A stretch of DNA of 64,000 bases from Chloroflexota bacterium (GTDB lineage Bacteria; Chloroflexota; Anaerolineae; Aggregatilineales; Aggregatilineaceae): the NCBI GenBank assembly GCA_012729765.1, contig JAAYCM010000063.1:1-64000 (forward strand). Direction: 5' to 3'. The notes under the pieces were generated by a model. That model made no database searches, was not told the DNA's origin, and worked only from the letters and a program-made list of their open reading frames with translations. The position numbers were made by a program, and so were the translations under genes. This document shows positions 16,928-25,134 of the stretch, piece by piece (position 1 is the stretch's first letter; every line of letters begins with the position of its first letter).

Positions 16928-17701
16928 ATGGCGCTGATTGTCTCGTATCCCACCCCGGCTGGCCCTCGCTATGGCTTGGTGATTGAGGGCGTGATCCACG
17001 AGTGGCAGGCGTCCCTGTTCGATGATGACACCTTCACGCCGGGACGCCCGCTGATGCCGGTGGAGAACACTCAATTGAATCCGCCCGTCCAGCCAGGCAA
17101 GATCGTATGTATCGGGCGCAACTATGCTGCCCATGCCGCCGAGCAGAACGCCGCTGTGCCCGACGAGCCGATGCTGTTTCTCAAGCCGCCCAGCGCGCTG
17201 ATCGGTTCCGGCGCGACAATCGAGATTCCGGCGGGTATCGGGCGCGTGGATCACGAGTCCGAGCTGGCGGTGATCATCGGGCGGCGGGCGCGGCGGGTGA
17301 GCCGTGACGCGGCGCTCGACTATGTGCTGGGCTATACCTGCGCCAACGATGTCAGCGCGCGCGCATATCAGAAAAAGGACGGGCAGTGGGGTCGCGCCAA
17401 AGGCTTCGATACCTTCTGCCCGCTCGGCCCCTGGATCAACACCGATCTCGACCCGGCAGATGTGGCCGTGCGCTGCCGCGTGAACGGCGAACTGCGCCAG
17501 GATGGCCGCACGGCGCAGCTTGTGTTCGACGTGCCGGCGCTGATCGAGTTCATCAGCGGCGTGATGACACTCTTGCCCGGCGACCTGATCCTGACCGGCA
17601 CGCCGTCCGGGATCAGCGAGCTGCACGATGGCGACGTGGTGCAGGTGGAAGTCGAGGGGATCGGCGTGCTCGAAAACCCGGTGCGCGTGCTCCAGCCCTG
17701 A
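16928..17701 (+). CDS. Fumarylacetoacetate hydrolase (FAH) family protein
   Basis: A 257-aa cytoplasmic enzyme of the FAH/2-hydroxyhepta-2,4-diene-1,7-dioate isomerase family. Conserved parts are KIVCIGRNYAAHAAE, PMLFLKPPSALIG, the metal-binding HESELAVIIG acids, and YTCANDVSAR, followed by KGFDTFCPLGPW and LTGTPSGI. The family cleaves or decarboxylates beta-diketo acids with Mg2+; oxaloacetate decarboxylase or acylpyruvase activity is common in such stand-alone members. AGGAG precedes the start, and TATAAT at 16884-16889 is a probable -10 box just after the preceding terminator. It is apparently monocistronic. Confidence 0.88.
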   Translation: MALIVSYPTPAGPRYGLVIEGVIHEWQASLFDDDTFTPGRPLMPVENTQLNPPVQPGKIVCIGRNYAAHAAEQNAAVPDEPMLFLKPPSALIGSGATIEIPAGIGRVDHESELAVIIGRRARRVSRDAALDYVLGYTCANDVSARAYQKKDGQWGRAKGFDTFCPLGPWINTDLDPADVAVRCRVNGELRQDGRTAQLVFDVPALIEFISGVMTLLPGDLILTGTPSGISELHDGDVVQVEVEGIGVLENPVRVLQP

Positions 17702-18150
17702 GCGGGCACAGCACCCATACCGGCATACGCGTTTTCCGCGCCTGAACCGGGCAAAATCTGAATTAAGACGATTACAACGCCCAATCCTCAATCTGACGGA
17801 TCTCATTCACCAGATTCTATTGGTTGGGGACATGTTCAACCGGGCTAGCTTCAGCTCGTCTGCACGATACTTGCGGGGCTTACACCCACATTTCTCAGCT
17901 TATCGGAGCCAATCGGAACAACCCCAGAGTCCCTTCGTAGTAAGCTCTTGAGTTCGTAGCGGTCCACTGGACATTTAAGACTCCGCGTGCTTTGATGGGA
18001 TCATAAGGCCGTTTCCTGCACTGGGTGGCCGGTTCGCTTTCTTCCTCTCTCCTCCCTCGCCCCACCCAGATCCTACCCGGCTCGCTTCCCCACTAGTCTT
18101 GCGCCCCCATGAATTTGGAATGTGACCCTGTTATGAGAGAGGAGCAAAAG
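17702..18150. other. Gene-free, lower-GC stretch
   Basis: No coding frame is supported. Base composition is visibly more AT-rich than the neighbours, and oligonucleotide use changes at about 17750. This may be a remnant of decayed or acquired DNA; no inverted repeats or transposase fragments were recognised. Confidence 0.5.
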
Positions 18151-18588
18151 ATGTTGCACCGAATGCGCTCATTGCTGGTTGCTACTATCATGGGAGTGAT
18201 CATCGGGATACTCCTGTCTGGTTTCCTGCCGTCCTTAGAGACAACCGCGGCCCACCCCTCTTCCCAGGAACCCGGATATATACATGCGCTGTATCTGGGA
18301 GGCACGACCGGTGACAACGGGCGTGCTGAGGTTCCCCATAACTTGAGAACGACCGGCTCTTGTTCTGGGAGATATGCCATAGTCGGGATGACCGCCGCAA
18401 TACAATATACTAACGAAGCATGGTATGTCGCCACGATGCAGACTCCGGTCAGCGACCCTAATTTTCGTGCGTTTTATGCCTGGGGTGATACGCATGTGTT
18501 TGCTCAGATATCCGGAGGAGAAAATGCATCGGAGTGGGCAAATCGCCCCGTAAGATTTGTGGTCTTCTACGTTGATGCTATCTGCTGA
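18151..18588 (+). CDS. Orphan small secreted protein
   Basis: A 145-aa protein that I do not recognise. It starts with a signal or anchor (MLHRMRSLLVATIMGVIIG) and continues as a compact, probably beta-rich domain with two cysteines, one in the TGSCSGRYAIVG segment and one at the very end (YVDAIC). GGAG six bases before the ATG at 18151 supports this start; an in-frame ATG at 18133 is possible. Codon use is less GC-biased than in neighbouring genes and the gene follows an atypical non-coding stretch, which suggests recent transfer. A bidirectional terminator separates it from the convergent sugar dehydrogenase. Confidence 0.6.
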   Translation: MLHRMRSLLVATIMGVIIGILLSGFLPSLETTAAHPSSQEPGYIHALYLGGTTGDNGRAEVPHNLRTTGSCSGRYAIVGMTAAIQYTNEAWYVATMQTPVSDPNFRAFYAWGDTHVFAQISGGENASEWANRPVRFVVFYVDAIC

Positions 18589-18698
18589 TCCGCATTTCTG
18601 ATTGCCTGACCCACTTTCGCCTGCATTCCACGTCATCGAACAGCACAGGCGGAGTAACGGTCATTTTCGCTCAGCCAGGTGCGGGATTGGAGTGAAAA

Positions 18699-18726
18699 AC
18701 GCCCCGGCATCAGGTTGCCGGGGCGT
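18699..18726. terminator. Bidirectional terminator
   Basis: ACGCCCCGGCA and TGCCGGGGCGT form a perfect 11-bp stem with a 6-base loop. A-run on the left (GAAAAAC) and T-run on the right make it functional in both directions between convergent genes. Confidence 0.88.
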
Positions 18727-18755
18727 TTCGCATAGCCACGATTCAACCCAAACGG

Positions 18756-19952
18756 TTATTGTGGGGGGCTAAAACGCAGGATCGACCCGGCGTAGTCCAC
18801 CAGGTACAGCTCTCCGGCCTCGTCCTCACCGAACGAGCTGATCTGCCGCCCGGATTCGAGCGAAACCTGGGCCTGCCAGTTGCCGCCCTCGTCCTGGCTC
18901 GCTGTCCAGATCGTGCCCGTGCACCAGTCGCCATAGAGATACTGGCCTTGCAGGTCGGCAAGTTCCGTGCCCCGGTAGACATAGCCGCCCGTCACCGAGC
19001 AGGCCCCGGTGCTGTGATCGTATTCCACCACCGGCATCACGACATCCGACGCCGGGGGATTGCCGGAGTAGGCGTGCGTGCCTTCGTAAGCATTCCAGCC
19101 GTAATTCAGCCCGCCGGGGCTGTCTGCCGGTTCGAAGTTGATCTCTTCCCAGTTACCCTGGCCCACATCGGCATGATACAGATCGCCGGTTTCGCAGTCG
19201 AAGCTGAAGCGCCAGACGTTGCGCAGCCCCCAGGCCCAGATCTCGGCCAGGCCGGCGTCGCTGTTCGCGAACGGGTTGTCCTCAGGAATGCCGTAGCCTT
19301 CCTCGACATCGACATCCAGGCGCAGCAGCGTGCCCAGCAGCGTCTGCGGGTTCTGGCCGTTGTTCAGCGGATCGCCCGCCGAGCCGCCATCGCCCAGCGA
19401 GACATACAGGTAGCCATCCGGCCCAAATGCCATGTGGCCGCCGTTGTGATTGGCGTAGGGTTGCTGGACGAAAAGCAGTTGGGTGGCGCTGCGCGAGTCG
19501 GCCCGGTTGGGATCGTCCTCGGCGACCGTGTAGCGTGCCACAACCGAATGTCCGTTGCGGTCGGTGTAGTTGATGAAGAAGATGCCGTTCTCAGCATAGT
19601 TGGGATGGAACGCCAGCCCCAACAGGCCGCGCTCGGTGTAGTTGGTGCTCAGCGCTTCCTGGCTGATCGCTTCCGAGACGTTCAGGAACGGGTTTTCGAC
19701 TTTGGCCCCGTTTTCGAGCACCCAGATTTTCCCGCCCTGCTCCACGACGAACAGCCGCCCGGAGCCGTCTCCGGCGTGGGTGACATACAGGGGCCGGTGG
19801 AACCCGCTGGCGACCTCGACCAGCTCGTAAGGCGCGGACTGCTGCGCGGCGGCAGTGGGGAGTTGATTGGGGCTGAACCGGGTAGAGCTGACTATGACCG
19901 CTACGACCAGGATCGGGACGAGCAATACAGCGAGCAGTGTGGATCGTTTCAT
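18756..19952 (-). CDS. PQQ-dependent soluble aldose sugar dehydrogenase family protein
   Basis: A 398-aa secreted six-bladed beta-propeller of the GSDH (soluble glucose/sorbosone dehydrogenase) family, which oxidises sugars using PQQ. Signal peptide is at residues 1-25 or so. Family motifs: RPLYVTHAGDGSGRLFVVEQGG, ERGLLGLAFHPNY, the HNGGHMAFGPDGYLYVSLGDGG catalytic/PQQ region, and WAWGLRNVWRFSFD. The H in NHNGGHM is the expected catalytic base. Whether PQQ is made by this organism cannot be told here. The gene is monocistronic, flanked by a terminator on its 3' side. Confidence 0.88.
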   Translation of the reverse strand: MKRSTLLAVLLVPILVVAVIVSSTRFSPNQLPTAAAQQSAPYELVEVASGFHRPLYVTHAGDGSGRLFVVEQGGKIWVLENGAKVENPFLNVSEAISQEALSTNYTERGLLGLAFHPNYAENGIFFINYTDRNGHSVVARYTVAEDDPNRADSRSATQLLFVQQPYANHNGGHMAFGPDGYLYVSLGDGGSAGDPLNNGQNPQTLLGTLLRLDVDVEEGYGIPEDNPFANSDAGLAEIWAWGLRNVWRFSFDCETGDLYHADVGQGNWEEINFEPADSPGGLNYGWNAYEGTHAYSGNPPASDVVMPVVEYDHSTGACSVTGGYVYRGTELADLQGQYLYGDWCTGTIWTASQDEGGNWQAQVSLESGRQISSFGEDEAGELYLVDYAGSILRFSPPQ

Positions 19953-20059
19953 TTCTCACCCTTCTCAAACAACCAGCTCATTGTGATGAAACGATCTTAG
20001 TGGCGGGCGCTTGAAAGTGACAACTGGCCGCTCCCGACGGTAACACGCTCGAACGCGAA

Positions 20060-20102
20060 GAGGGCAAGGGTGCGACCGCTGGGATCGCGCTCCCCTGCCC
20101 TC
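20060..20102 (-). terminator. Long hairpin downstream of the DUF192 gene
   Basis: GAGGGCAAGGG and CCCCTGCCCTC pair with one mismatch and an internal GCGA/TCGC stem. It lies 30 bases after the DUF192 stop codon. There is no U-tract, so the terminator call is positional. Confidence 0.5.
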
Positions 20103-20132
20103 TGAAGTCTCGCTCTGGTGCCGCGTGTGGGA

Positions 20133-20513
20133 TCAGGCCCGCGCCTGCTCGTCAAATGTCAGCCGGTCCCCGATCTGCACGCGATCCAGCAGGCCGGGCC
20201 GCGCCTCGATCAGGTAGCGGGCGGGGTGCGCCGGAGCATAGAACGGTCGCCAGGCTTTCGCCAGCTTCGCATCGACGACGCGGCCTTCGTCGTCCAGCCA
20301 CACCGCCGCAATGTGGAAGAACACGAACAGCATGTGGATCGTCGCCTCGCTGACGTTCGTCCGCCGGAAAACGAACAGCAGTCCCTCGTCATCCGGCAGG
20401 CTGCGTCGCAGCATCAGCCCGCGAAAGTGACACCAGAAACTCTGGCACCACCGCACCCGCGCCAGCACGACTTCGCCGCTCTCCGCCTGCCGGATCACGC
20501 GCCAATCGCTCAT
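20133..20513 (-). CDS. DUF192 family protein
   Basis: A 126-aa protein with the DUF192 pattern: a start of domain with RGLMLRRSLPDDEGLLFVF, then the TIHMLFVFFHIAAVWLDDEGRVVD core and a C-terminal ARYLIEARPGLLDR. Most family members have a signal peptide; this one has none, so it may be cytoplasmic. Function is unknown. Its ATG overlaps the stop of the upstream LysM gene by four bases, which indicates translational coupling to a cell-surface protein. Confidence 0.85.
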   Translation of the reverse strand: MSDWRVIRQAESGEVVLARVRWCQSFWCHFRGLMLRRSLPDDEGLLFVFRRTNVSEATIHMLFVFFHIAAVWLDDEGRVVDAKLAKAWRPFYAPAHPARYLIEARPGLLDRVQIGDRLTFDEQARA

Positions 20514-21970
20514 TTCGGGATAACCAGCACCTGGCCCACAAAGATCAGGTTCGGGTTAAAGATGCCGTTGGCCCGCGCCAGCGCCTCAAGCGTGACGTTG
20601 TAGCGCAGGCTGATGCGGAACAGGTTCTCGCCCGGCTGCACGACGTGGCGCAGCGGCTGCTGTGCCGGCGGATAGGGCGCGGCGGTCGGCGGGATCGGCG
20701 CGGCAGTTGGCGGGATCGGCTGCTGGACAGCGCCGGTTACGACGAGCACCTGTCCCGGAAAGATCAGGTGCGGATTCACGATGTTGCTCAGGCGGGCCAG
20801 CGTCTCAATAGTGGTGTTGAAGCGCGCCGCGATGCCCCACAGCGTATCGCCCCGCACGACGGTATACGTGCCGGTGCCGGGCTGCGGCTGCGGGATTGCG
20901 GTCGGCCCCCCGGCGAAAGTCGGGACCGGCGTGAAGGTCGCGGGGCGGTTCTGGCTGCCGCGCACCGGGATCAACAGCGTTTGCCCGACATAGATCAGCC
21001 CGGCGTTGCTCAGCCCGTTGACGCGCGCGATCGCATCGACCGTGCTGTTATAGCGCTGCGCCAGCCCGATCACCGTATCGCCGCGCTGGACGACATAGGT
21101 GATCGTCGTGTCGAAGTCGCCCGGCAAAACGGGCGTTGCGGTGGCCGGGGGCCGCTGTGTTGGGACCGGAGCCGGAGTGGTCGGAAAGGCCGAAGTAGGC
21201 GGTGGTACTGAGGTTGGGAAGGGCGTGACGGTCCCTTCCTGAGTCGGGACATCGAAATCGGGCGTGGGCGACGGACCGGGCAGGGTCGCTGTCGGCCCGG
21301 CCTGGCCCTGTGGCGCTAAGACTGCGTCGTCCACGTAAATATTGGTGCTGCCCACAAAGCCCTGGGGCGCGCTGCGGATAAAGACGGTGACAGCGGTGCT
21401 GCGCGAGGTGGCCGAAACCGACAACTGGCGATACTGATCGTAGAACTCCTGATCGCTCGACCAGACGATATTCGGACTGGTGCCATCGGTGCCGCCGTTT
21501 GGATCGATCCCCACGCGCACCCGGACATCGTTCGGGTTTTCGCTGACGTTCGGATCGGCGAAGTTGGCCGACGACCAGATGTATACATAGACGCTGAACT
21601 GCAGGGGCGTATTGGGCGACACCGGCACGCGCTGGTAGAGGCCGCCGGTATGCGTGGCGAAGAAGGTATTATATTCCTGTGCGGCGCTGCCCGACCGCAC
21701 GCGATTAGCGGGCGCGGCGCGATATTCGGGCCGGGCATTGATCGCAGTCGAGCTGCCGGGCGGCAGACTCCAGGGCTGCCAGCTATTCGCCACACGCAGC
21801 GTCGGGTCGCCGTTCAGTGTCACATAAGGCTCTTCAAAACCGGGATTTTGCAGCAGGTTCGCGCCCTGATAGGCGGCGGCGGGCGTGGGAGTCAGAAGTT
21901 CGAGTCCTGCTGTGGCAAGCAGCAGGGCGCAGAGGAGAGCGCGCAGCATCACAAATCGCCATGGTCGCAT
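20510..21970 (-). CDS. Secreted three-LysM protein with N-terminal carbohydrate-binding-like domain
   Basis: A 486-aa exported protein. After the signal peptide (cut near TPAAA) comes a roughly 180-residue beta-rich region (NLLQNPGFEEP... SWQPWSLPPG) like those of CBM-type jelly rolls, then a Pro/Thr-rich linker and three LysM domains beginning YVVQRGDTVIGLAQRY, YTVVRGDTLWGIAARF and HVVQPGENLFRISLRY, each ending in a GQxLxI-type strand. LysM binds peptidoglycan or related glycans, so the protein probably sits at the cell surface. No catalytic domain is visible. It is coupled to the DUF192 gene downstream. Confidence 0.88.
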   Translation of the reverse strand: MRPWRFVMLRALLCALLLATAGLELLTPTPAAAYQGANLLQNPGFEEPYVTLNGDPTLRVANSWQPWSLPPGSSTAINARPEYRAAPANRVRSGSAAQEYNTFFATHTGGLYQRVPVSPNTPLQFSVYVYIWSSANFADPNVSENPNDVRVRVGIDPNGGTDGTSPNIVWSSDQEFYDQYRQLSVSATSRSTAVTVFIRSAPQGFVGSTNIYVDDAVLAPQGQAGPTATLPGPSPTPDFDVPTQEGTVTPFPTSVPPPTSAFPTTPAPVPTQRPPATATPVLPGDFDTTITYVVQRGDTVIGLAQRYNSTVDAIARVNGLSNAGLIYVGQTLLIPVRGSQNRPATFTPVPTFAGGPTAIPQPQPGTGTYTVVRGDTLWGIAARFNTTIETLARLSNIVNPHLIFPGQVLVVTGAVQQPIPPTAAPIPPTAAPYPPAQQPLRHVVQPGENLFRISLRYNVTLEALARANGIFNPNLIFVGQVLVIPK

Positions 21971-22119
21971 AAAGCCCCCTTCACGAAGATGCGTAGGTGG
22001 TTGTGCTCAAATATCCCTAGTGTAGCATCATGTTTCGCTGTAGGCGACTAAGCGAGCCGCGCGCCGGCAAACGGCGCGATCACACAGCGAGGCCGCCAGG
22101 GTGGACGCTCCCTACACGA

Positions 22120-22149
22120 CAAGCGGGGGCGCTGTGGCCCCCCTGCTTG
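22120..22149. terminator. Hairpin downstream of response-regulator gene
   Basis: CAAGC-G-GGGG pairs with CCCC-T-GCTTG (one G-U) around a GC-rich loop. It lies 38 bases after the response regulator stop. No U-run follows, so the role is uncertain. Confidence 0.4.
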
Positions 22150-22186
22150 CAGTCGCTCTACGGTTGGTGGAACAAAGCCGGTCGGG

Positions 22187-22597
22187 CTAAGCTTCGCGCG
22201 CTTCGATCCCTGCTTCTTGCAGCACGCGCACCACGCTCGACAGCAGCTCCGACGGACCGAACGGCTTGGTGATGTAATCGTTCACCTTGGCGATATGCAG
22301 CCCCAGCACTTTATCGATGCTCTGGGCTTTGGCCGTTACGATAATCACCGGGATATCCTTCATCCGCTCGTCGGCTTTCATATGCTGGTAGACTTCCCAC
22401 CCGTCCATGTCCGGCATCATCAAGTCGAGCAGAACCAGATCAGGCTGCACCTGTTCGATGATTTCCAGCCCCTCATGCCCGCCCATCGCACCAATCACAT
22501 CGTAACCCCGGCGCATCAGGATCAGCTTCACGAGGTCGATCATCTCCGGTTCGTCTTCGATACACACCACTCGAATGGCATGTCCTTGATCTGCCAT
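22187..22597 (-). CDS. Single-domain response regulator
   Basis: A 136-aa stand-alone REC domain. The acidic pocket (IEDEP), the phospho-acceptor Asp in DLVLLDLMMPDMDGWEVY, and the switch T and K (VTAK, TKPF) are all present. There is no output domain, so it probably works by protein-protein contact, as CheY-like or relay regulators do. GGAGGCAC sits right before the ATG. No kinase gene is adjacent; the closest histidine kinases in this window are near 32.3 and 46 kb. Confidence 0.92.
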   Translation of the reverse strand: MADQGHAIRVVCIEDEPEMIDLVKLILMRRGYDVIGAMGGHEGLEIIEQVQPDLVLLDLMMPDMDGWEVYQHMKADERMKDIPVIIVTAKAQSIDKVLGLHIAKVNDYITKPFGPSELLSSVVRVLQEAGIEAREA

Positions 22598-22938
22598 TGT
22601 GCCTCCAGGGGTCGGCTGTGTTTGCAGCTTTGAAAACTATTTGCCCGTCTGTTATAAGCAAGTATGCATTTTACGCGGTCGTGAAACGGCTGACTTATTA
22701 TGAGTAGTCTACCACAGTTCCAGAGTCCGTGTCTATGTTCGCGCGCGGCGCCCAACTGGCCCACCACAGCCGCTTCTTCGCTTGACTCAGCCGGCGCCGC
22801 CGAAATTTCAGGCATTTTTCATACAGATTCAGGTTTGCAGCCTCACCGCACCTTCTGAAATTGTCGCATGGTGAGCCAGTCGGCTATAATGAGGGTCGTC
22901 AATGGCACATATCTCTATTGAAACGAGGCACGTATCCT
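22598..22938. other. Divergent promoter region
   Basis: No gene is supported. It separates the minus-strand response regulator from the plus-strand gene at 22939. TATAAT at 22883-22888 is a likely -10 box for the plus-strand gene. Confidence 0.5.
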
Positions 22939-23619
22939 ATGGTAAACCCGTCCGACACCCCGGCGCCCGATCCAGGCCATCCCCAGGACAGCGCGCGGGA
23001 AGGGCAGGAATTTATCGCGCAAGTGCACCAGAAAATGAGTCGTCTGGTCCAGGAATTTGCCAGCGGCGCGATCAACCGCACCCAGTTCCACCGGCTCTAC
23101 GATCGCTACCAGCGCCAGATCATGACGGTGGCGCAGCTCATCGCGGAATCGGACCCCAGCATGTGGCGTGACGCGGTGATGGAGTCGGAAGATACGCTGC
23201 ATCTCAAGAAGCGCCTGACGGCCAAAGCGGTCGGCATGAGCGTCTACGACAACCGCAGCGGTATGCCGATCGAGACACTGGGCGAGTTTGCCGTCGAGGC
23301 CGATCTGATCGTGCCGATGCTCAGCAGCTACCGCTCGGCGGCGGCTGAGATCTTCCGCGCCGGGATGCGCAATACCGAGATGGAAAACGGCCAGTGGTTG
23401 TGCTTTGTGCCCGGCAAGCACACGACGCTGATCGCCCTGTTCTCGCTGGAGCCATCCGATAACCAGCTTGCCACCATCGAGCGGATGCATCAGGACTTCG
23501 AAGAGGCCAATCGCGCCGCGCTCGCAGCCGAGCACATCGACCCGGACCGGCTGGCTTACCCCTTCTATGCGTTTGTCCAGCACCGCGCGCACCCCGACAA
23601 AGGGGTGGGCGAGAAATAA
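22939..23619 (+). CDS. Uncharacterised protein, possible Roadblock/LC7-like fold
   Basis: A 226-aa soluble protein that I do not recognise securely. The first 90 residues are predicted helical and rich in Gln/Arg (FIAQVHQKMSRLVQEFASG). The rest alternates strands and helices: GMSVYDNRSGMPIETLGEF, then EMENGQWLCFVPGKHTTLIALFSLEP and a helix FEEANRAALAAE. This 'expose pattern' resembles Roadblock/LC7 domains, which act as regulators of small GTPases, but the match is only by eye. No signal peptide. I start at the ATG at 22939, after GAGG at 22925. Confidence 0.7.
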   Translation: MVNPSDTPAPDPGHPQDSAREGQEFIAQVHQKMSRLVQEFASGAINRTQFHRLYDRYQRQIMTVAQLIAESDPSMWRDAVMESEDTLHLKKRLTAKAVGMSVYDNRSGMPIETLGEFAVEADLIVPMLSSYRSAAAEIFRAGMRNTEMENGQWLCFVPGKHTTLIALFSLEPSDNQLATIERMHQDFEEANRAALAAEHIDPDRLAYPFYAFVQHRAHPDKGVGEK

Positions 23620-23631
23620 CGGCGCGCCGGT

Positions 23632-24480
23632 TCAGGGCAGATCGGCGGGGCGAGGTTGTAGGGCGGCCCAACTATCGAGGGCGGTCACGCAGTTGGGGTG
23701 ATGCTCCGCGAAGATCAGCCAGGCCGGATTCATGAACATGGTCGCCAGCCAGCGATCACGCGTCTCCCACCGGGTAAAATCGGCATTCCAGAAGCGGCCC
23801 GGCGGCCCATAGCGCACTTCGACATGCACGTGAACATTCTCCGAATAGCCGGTGCTGCCCGCCACACCGATCAGATCGTCCGGCGTGATGTAATCGCCCA
23901 GGCTGACGAAATCGCGGTTGAGGTGGGCATACATCACGTAGATTGAGACATCAGTGTTATAGGGTGTCTCTACGATGACCAGCGTCCCAAAGCCAAAATT
24001 ATGCTCCGGCCTGCGCACCGGTACCCGCCCCTGCGCGTCTCCATCCACAAAGCACCGCCAGCACGACGAGCGCGCCGTCACGAACCCCGGCCCGATCGGG
24101 TGCACCCACAGCGTATTCCCGCGCAGATAGTCCTCAGGATAGGTGTAGTCGATGCCGAAATGTGGCTCCGGGCGGGTCGGGTCCAGGAATTCCTGCGCCA
24201 CAAGATAGCGATCCAGCGGGCGGCGCGAGAATCCGGCCAGGGGATCGGCTGGATCGGTGCTGAGGATGGGGTGTCCGAGCGCGGGGTTGGGCAGGCCGGT
24301 ATACCCTTTCAACGGCGGGGGCGTCGGCGTGGGGACGGTTGGATCGTAGGGGTCGGGCAGCGGGTCGGCCAGGGGGGGCGAGAGCCGGTGCAGGAACAAT
24401 GATCCGGCGCTGACCGGCTGTGCCCAGATCAGCAGTCCCCCCAGAGTCAGGATGATAATTTCCACGAGTGCGCGTCTCAT
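23632..24480 (-). CDS. Secreted M23-family metallopeptidase
   Basis: A 282-aa exported peptidase. After a signal peptide (cut near VSAG) and a Pro-rich segment (TVPTPTPPP) comes a LytM/M23 domain. Zinc ligands are visible in PHFGIDY (His and Asp) and in the end motif HVHVEVR, with the helper motif YAHLNR between. M23 enzymes cleave glycine-containing or stem-peptide bonds in peptidoglycan; several are instead scaffold proteins, but the intact ligands here suggest activity. It is convergent with the preceding gene, with a 12-base gap. Confidence 0.87.
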   Translation of the reverse strand: MRRALVEIIILTLGGLLIWAQPVSAGSLFLHRLSPPLADPLPDPYDPTVPTPTPPPLKGYTGLPNPALGHPILSTDPADPLAGFSRRPLDRYLVAQEFLDPTRPEPHFGIDYTYPEDYLRGNTLWVHPIGPGFVTARSSCWRCFVDGDAQGRVPVRRPEHNFGFGTLVIVETPYNTDVSIYVMYAHLNRDFVSLGDYITPDDLIGVAGSTGYSENVHVHVEVRYGPPGRFWNADFTRWETRDRWLATMFMNPAWLIFAEHHPNCVTALDSWAALQPRPADLP

Positions 24481-24738
24481 TCGTGGCCGCCTTGTAGTGG
24501 CTAGCGGGTGGTGAAAACCACCCCAACTATAAAGAATTTATAAAAAGCGCTGCCGGTACGTGCCCGGTCACGGTCTGGTCACGCTGCACGGTCTATAGTA
24601 GGGGCAGATCAAGCACGCGCCATTTCTCAGCATGCAGCCCCTCGGGGCACGGCAGTCAGATGCAGATGGCTGTCGCAAATTGCGAATCTACTATAAGATA
24701 AAAGATGGCGTCCGTCCATATGCTCAAGGAGGAAAGTA

Positions 24739-25038
24739 ATGTCCCGCGAAGCTCTGACCACGATTGTCAGCCGTGCCCTGAGCGATCAGGAATACCGCTC
24801 ACTGCTGCTGTCTGACCCGGATGCCGCCCTGGAAGGCTACGAGCTGTCTGAGAGCGAAGAGAAGATGCTCCGCAACCTGAAAGCTGACGCCTTCGACGAG
24901 ATGACGATGGACCTCGAAGCGCGCCAGTCCAAGAGCGGTTTCCTGGGCAGCCTCTCGCTGATGGGTGGCAAGGACACGGTCGATATGGACTCGGTCCTCA
25001 ACCTGATGATGAACAAGTACGGGCCGAGCGGCAGCTAA
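24739..25038 (+). CDS. NHLP-clan (Os1348/Franean1_4349-like) small protein, RiPP-precursor-like
   Basis: A 99-aa protein whose first 45 residues (SREALTTIVSRALSDQEYRS, then a LLLSDPDAALEGYELS-type segment) match the nitrile-hydratase-leader-like clan of RiPP precursor peptides, including the typical LLxDPxAALxGYxLSxxE pattern. The remainder (GFLGSLSLMGGKDTVDMDSV and a short tail) would be core or accessory sequence; it has no cysteine and few Ser/Thr, which is unusual for a modified core. No RiPP maturase lies within the window's neighbourhood. A very strong AAGGAGG and a downstream terminator suggest high expression. It may be a stand-alone relative with another role. Confidence 0.75.
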   Translation: MSREALTTIVSRALSDQEYRSLLLSDPDAALEGYELSESEEKMLRNLKADAFDEMTMDLEARQSKSGFLGSLSLMGGKDTVDMDSVLNLMMNKYGPSGS

Positions 25039-25071
25039 CCGCCGCGTGCCCGCCTTGCAGAATGATACGAG

Positions 25072-25106
25072 CGGGGCCTGACTCCTCACCCAGGAGCCAG
25101 GCCCCG
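25072..25106 (+). terminator. Strong terminator after the RiPP-like gene
   Basis: CGGGGCCTG pairs with CAGGCCCCG, and CTCCT with AGGAG inside, with one A/C mismatch between the two helices; TTTCGATTTT follows. It also lies just 3' of the convergent LysM lipoprotein gene. Confidence 0.85.
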
Positions 25107-25134
25107 TTTCGATTTTCGTGGGGTGCCGCCGCGC

